Shown here: positions 62,410 to 64,000 of the stretch, one piece after another | How positions within the stretch are numbered: position 1 is the first letter of the stretch | How the letters are laid out: the number at the start of each line of letters is the position of its first letter | Origin: Bacteroidales bacterium UBA6267 | GTDB taxonomy: Bacteria > Bacteroidota > Bacteroidia > Bacteroidales > UBA1556 | DNA length: 64,000 nt | Reading direction: 5' to 3' | Assembly (NCBI GenBank): GCA_002440745.1 | Contig: DJVB01000019.1 | Coordinates: 1 to 64,000, forward strand | Notes under the pieces: generated by a model | Told to the model about the DNA's origin: nothing | Database searches by the model: none | What the model saw: the letters and a program-made list of their open reading frames with translations, nothing else | Program-made: the position numbers and the translations under genes

Positions 62410-64000
62410 CTATTTGTACTCGTTTTGCTGTTTGATAATCTCAAAAATGGGGTCTAAAACTTCTACTTTATTGTAATCTTCCAAAACAGGTTTTACCACT
62501 TTATTTTTAAGATGCCTTTCTTTAGCAAAATTACCCTCCCAATTATCGTATTTTCCATATTTTACGGCACTATCCATTGCAATAGTTAATGATTCGTCCT
62601 TTTCCAAATTATCATACAAAGCCCTTTTTGCCTGAGTGTTTATGCTTGTTGGATATTCGCTACTGGTTTCAGGTTTTTTAATTTTTACAGCCAACTCAAC
62701 AATTTTCTTCAGATATTCTTCATAGCGTTCTGCTTCTTCATTACGCATTTTTATCAGTTCATCGAGCAGGACACTCATCTTCTCATAATAAATTGGGTTG
62801 GTTGGACTTTCTTCAATAATCACTTTTCGCATATTATTCTCGATGGTTTCTGCCATTGCATCCTTATTCTTCCTGATATTCTCAGGGATTTTATCCAATG
62901 CTTCTTCACCATCTTTTACAAGCAATTCAACCAGACTAAAATCGTCGAAAGCCGAAATCTTTTGGCTTTCCTCTGCACCAATGTAACTATCAATTAAATG
63001 ACGCATGGCTGGTTCGTATTGTTTTAAATCCACATAGTCATGACTTGCCAATTGTATTTCTTTACGAACATTCTCGTAATGTTTGATTTCCGCTTTTATC
63101 TTTTCAATCTCATTAGGTTTATAACCAGCTTCTTCCATTTCGTCTGCAATGTTGGCATACGCACGAATTAGTGAGATTACAGCTTTGTAAAGTGCATGTC
63201 GGCGCGGTTCAGTATCTTTTAAGTCGGCTGGTATTTGAGGGTTTCCACAGAAATACTGAATGTATTCTTTTGTGCCTTTCGGCGGAACAACTGGCTCGCA
63301 TAATGCCCGTATGGTTTCTAATGCATCATCCAAGCGTTCTTTGCCTTTATTCAAGCGGTCGGATAGCAAACCTTCCACATCTTCTTTATCGTAATCCTCA
63401 AATGCTTTTGAAGTAAAGTCATTGTATGCAGTTTCAAGACTTCCAAAAAGGTCTTTGTAGTCAATGATATAACCATATTCTTTATCTTCACCATCTAAAC
63501 GGTTTACACGGCAAATTGCCTGAAATAAACCGTGGTCGCGCATGCTCTTGTCAATATAAAGATAGGTTGCACTCGGGGCATCGAAACCAGTCAGAAGTTT
63601 ATCTACCACAATCAGGAGTTTCATTTGTGCGGGTTCGTCAATGAAGCGTTTTTTTACTTCATCTTCAAAGTCTTCGGGCGATTTACCATTGAGCATTTTC
63701 TGGTAAATCTCGTATTGCATGATTTTCTCGGTGTGGTTTTCACCTTCGCCTTTAATATCGGAATATGATGGGGCAAACGATGTTACAATGGCACAACGTG
63801 TAAAGCCAGAATCCTGAAACAATTGGTAATAACGACAAGCATTGTAAATACTATCGGAAACCAAAAGAGCATTACCGTGTCCGTTTTGCAACCTCTCACG
63901 GGTTTCCATATCGAGCATAATATCGGCAACAATTTTCTGTAAACGCCCAACCGAACTGAATACCTTTTTAAGGGTTCCCCACTTTTGTTTAAGCTCTGTT
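62410..64000 (-). CDS. hsdR: Type I restriction endonuclease subunit R (5' part outside window)
   Basis: The frame is open from the right window edge to a TAG at 62410, giving the last 529 residues of HsdR. It includes the second half of the helicase motor (LLVSDSIYNACRYYQL, then MKLLIVVDKLLTGFDAPSATYLYID and FQAICRVNRLDGEDKEYG, motifs V and VI) and the helical C-terminal domain that contacts the methyltransferase core (KNKVVKPVLEDYNKVEVLDPIFEI). The nuclease domain and the hsdM and hsdS genes must lie to the right, beyond the window. It cuts unmethylated foreign DNA after ATP-driven translocation. It is followed by the YgjP-like gene. Confidence 0.9.
   Translation of the reverse strand, partial: TELKQKWGTLKKVFSSVGRLQKIVADIMLDMETRERLQNGHGNALLVSDSIYNACRYYQLFQDSGFTRCAIVTSFAPSYSDIKGEGENHTEKIMQYEIYQKMLNGKSPEDFEDEVKKRFIDEPAQMKLLIVVDKLLTGFDAPSATYLYIDKSMRDHGLFQAICRVNRLDGEDKEYGYIIDYKDLFGSLETAYNDFTSKAFEDYDKEDVEGLLSDRLNKGKERLDDALETIRALCEPVVPPKGTKEYIQYFCGNPQIPADLKDTEPRRHALYKAVISLIRAYANIADEMEEAGYKPNEIEKIKAEIKHYENVRKEIQLASHDYVDLKQYEPAMRHLIDSYIGAEESQKISAFDDFSLVELLVKDGEEALDKIPENIRKNKDAMAETIENNMRKVIIEESPTNPIYYEKMSVLLDELIKMRNEEAERYEEYLKKIVELAVKIKKPETSSEYPTSINTQAKRALYDNLEKDESLTIAMDSAVKYGKYDNWEGNFAKERHLKNKVVKPVLEDYNKVEVLDPIFEIIKQQNEYK

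Noticed and set aside
55236..64000. A single hsdR gene split by insertion of the genes at 55490-62407
   Set aside because: The N-terminal piece lies downstream of the C-terminal piece in the direction of transcription, so a simple insertion cannot produce this order.
52690..64000. Integrase, transposase, att duplication or tRNA at the edge of the accessory island
   Set aside because: None was recognised in the window, so the mechanism that brought in the island cannot be stated.

Overview
The window comes from a Bacteroidota (Bacteroidetes) chromosome, probably an uncultured gliding or T9SS-bearing lineage. The evidence is type IX secretion C-terminal sorting domains of both classes (the CHU_C type in two tandem genes, and the short type A domain with a YPNPT motif in two others), an OmpA protein with thrombospondin type 3 repeats, a PNGase F-like enzyme, a bacterial GH3 protein, and promoters of the Bacteroidota form (TTG, about 19 nt, TAnnTTTG) in front of several genes. 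The base composition is AT-rich. No rRNA, tRNA, CRISPR array or transposase was recognised.

Layout. 1-3101 is a secreted multidomain beta-helix protein that runs off the left edge. 3464-5686 is the bifunctional Rel/SpoT alarmone enzyme, followed by a roughly 420-nt structured transcription unit (about 5806-6230) that looks like an unassigned non-coding RNA. 6229-14513 is on the minus strand: an outer-membrane barrel, a YyaL/DUF255 thioredoxin-fold protein, a 26-bp tandem repeat, and an operon of two glycosyltransferase-type genes, lpxK, purine nucleoside phosphorylase and a lipoprotein. 14669-25693 is mostly plus strand: formate-THF ligase, a zinc-type CDF transporter, inositol monophosphatase, a GNAT protein, an OmpA-like protein and rpmH; a GH3 protein and a Na+/Ca2+ exchanger run the other way. 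25762-29194 is an lpxB - SpoIID - amidohydrolase operon. 29500-37496 holds two recently duplicated T9SS-secreted proteins and a PNGase F/LamG protein. 37526-45641 holds housekeeping genes (trmD, an atypical Nramp protein, an MsbA-like exporter, phosphoglucomutase/phosphomannomutase).

45696-51669 is a nine-gene arsenic operon on the minus strand: arsR, arsC, a lipoprotein, an outer-membrane barrel, ACR3, a small thioredoxin, ArsF, ArsG and an ArsP-like permease. The three thiol proteins could form a relay from cytoplasm to periplasm. A perfect inverted repeat just upstream of arsR is the likely operator.

51856-64000 is an accessory, defence-type island, entirely minus strand. It contains the 3' part of a type I restriction hsdR gene with its usual YgjP/DUF45 metallopeptidase, an M48 peptidase, a fusion of a cytidine-deaminase-like domain to a RecG-like ATP-binding domain and a winged helix, a DUF1643 protein, a tiny Gly/Ser/Lys protein, two gene fragments (an hsdR N-terminus and an AAA_4-protein C-terminus) and a BRO-N protein. 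Most transcription units here are preceded by a copy of one dispersed repeat that carries a TATATTTG promoter box and, in three copies, a short leader ORF. The deaminase-ATPase fusion and the repeated promoter cassette are the most promising undescribed features of the window.
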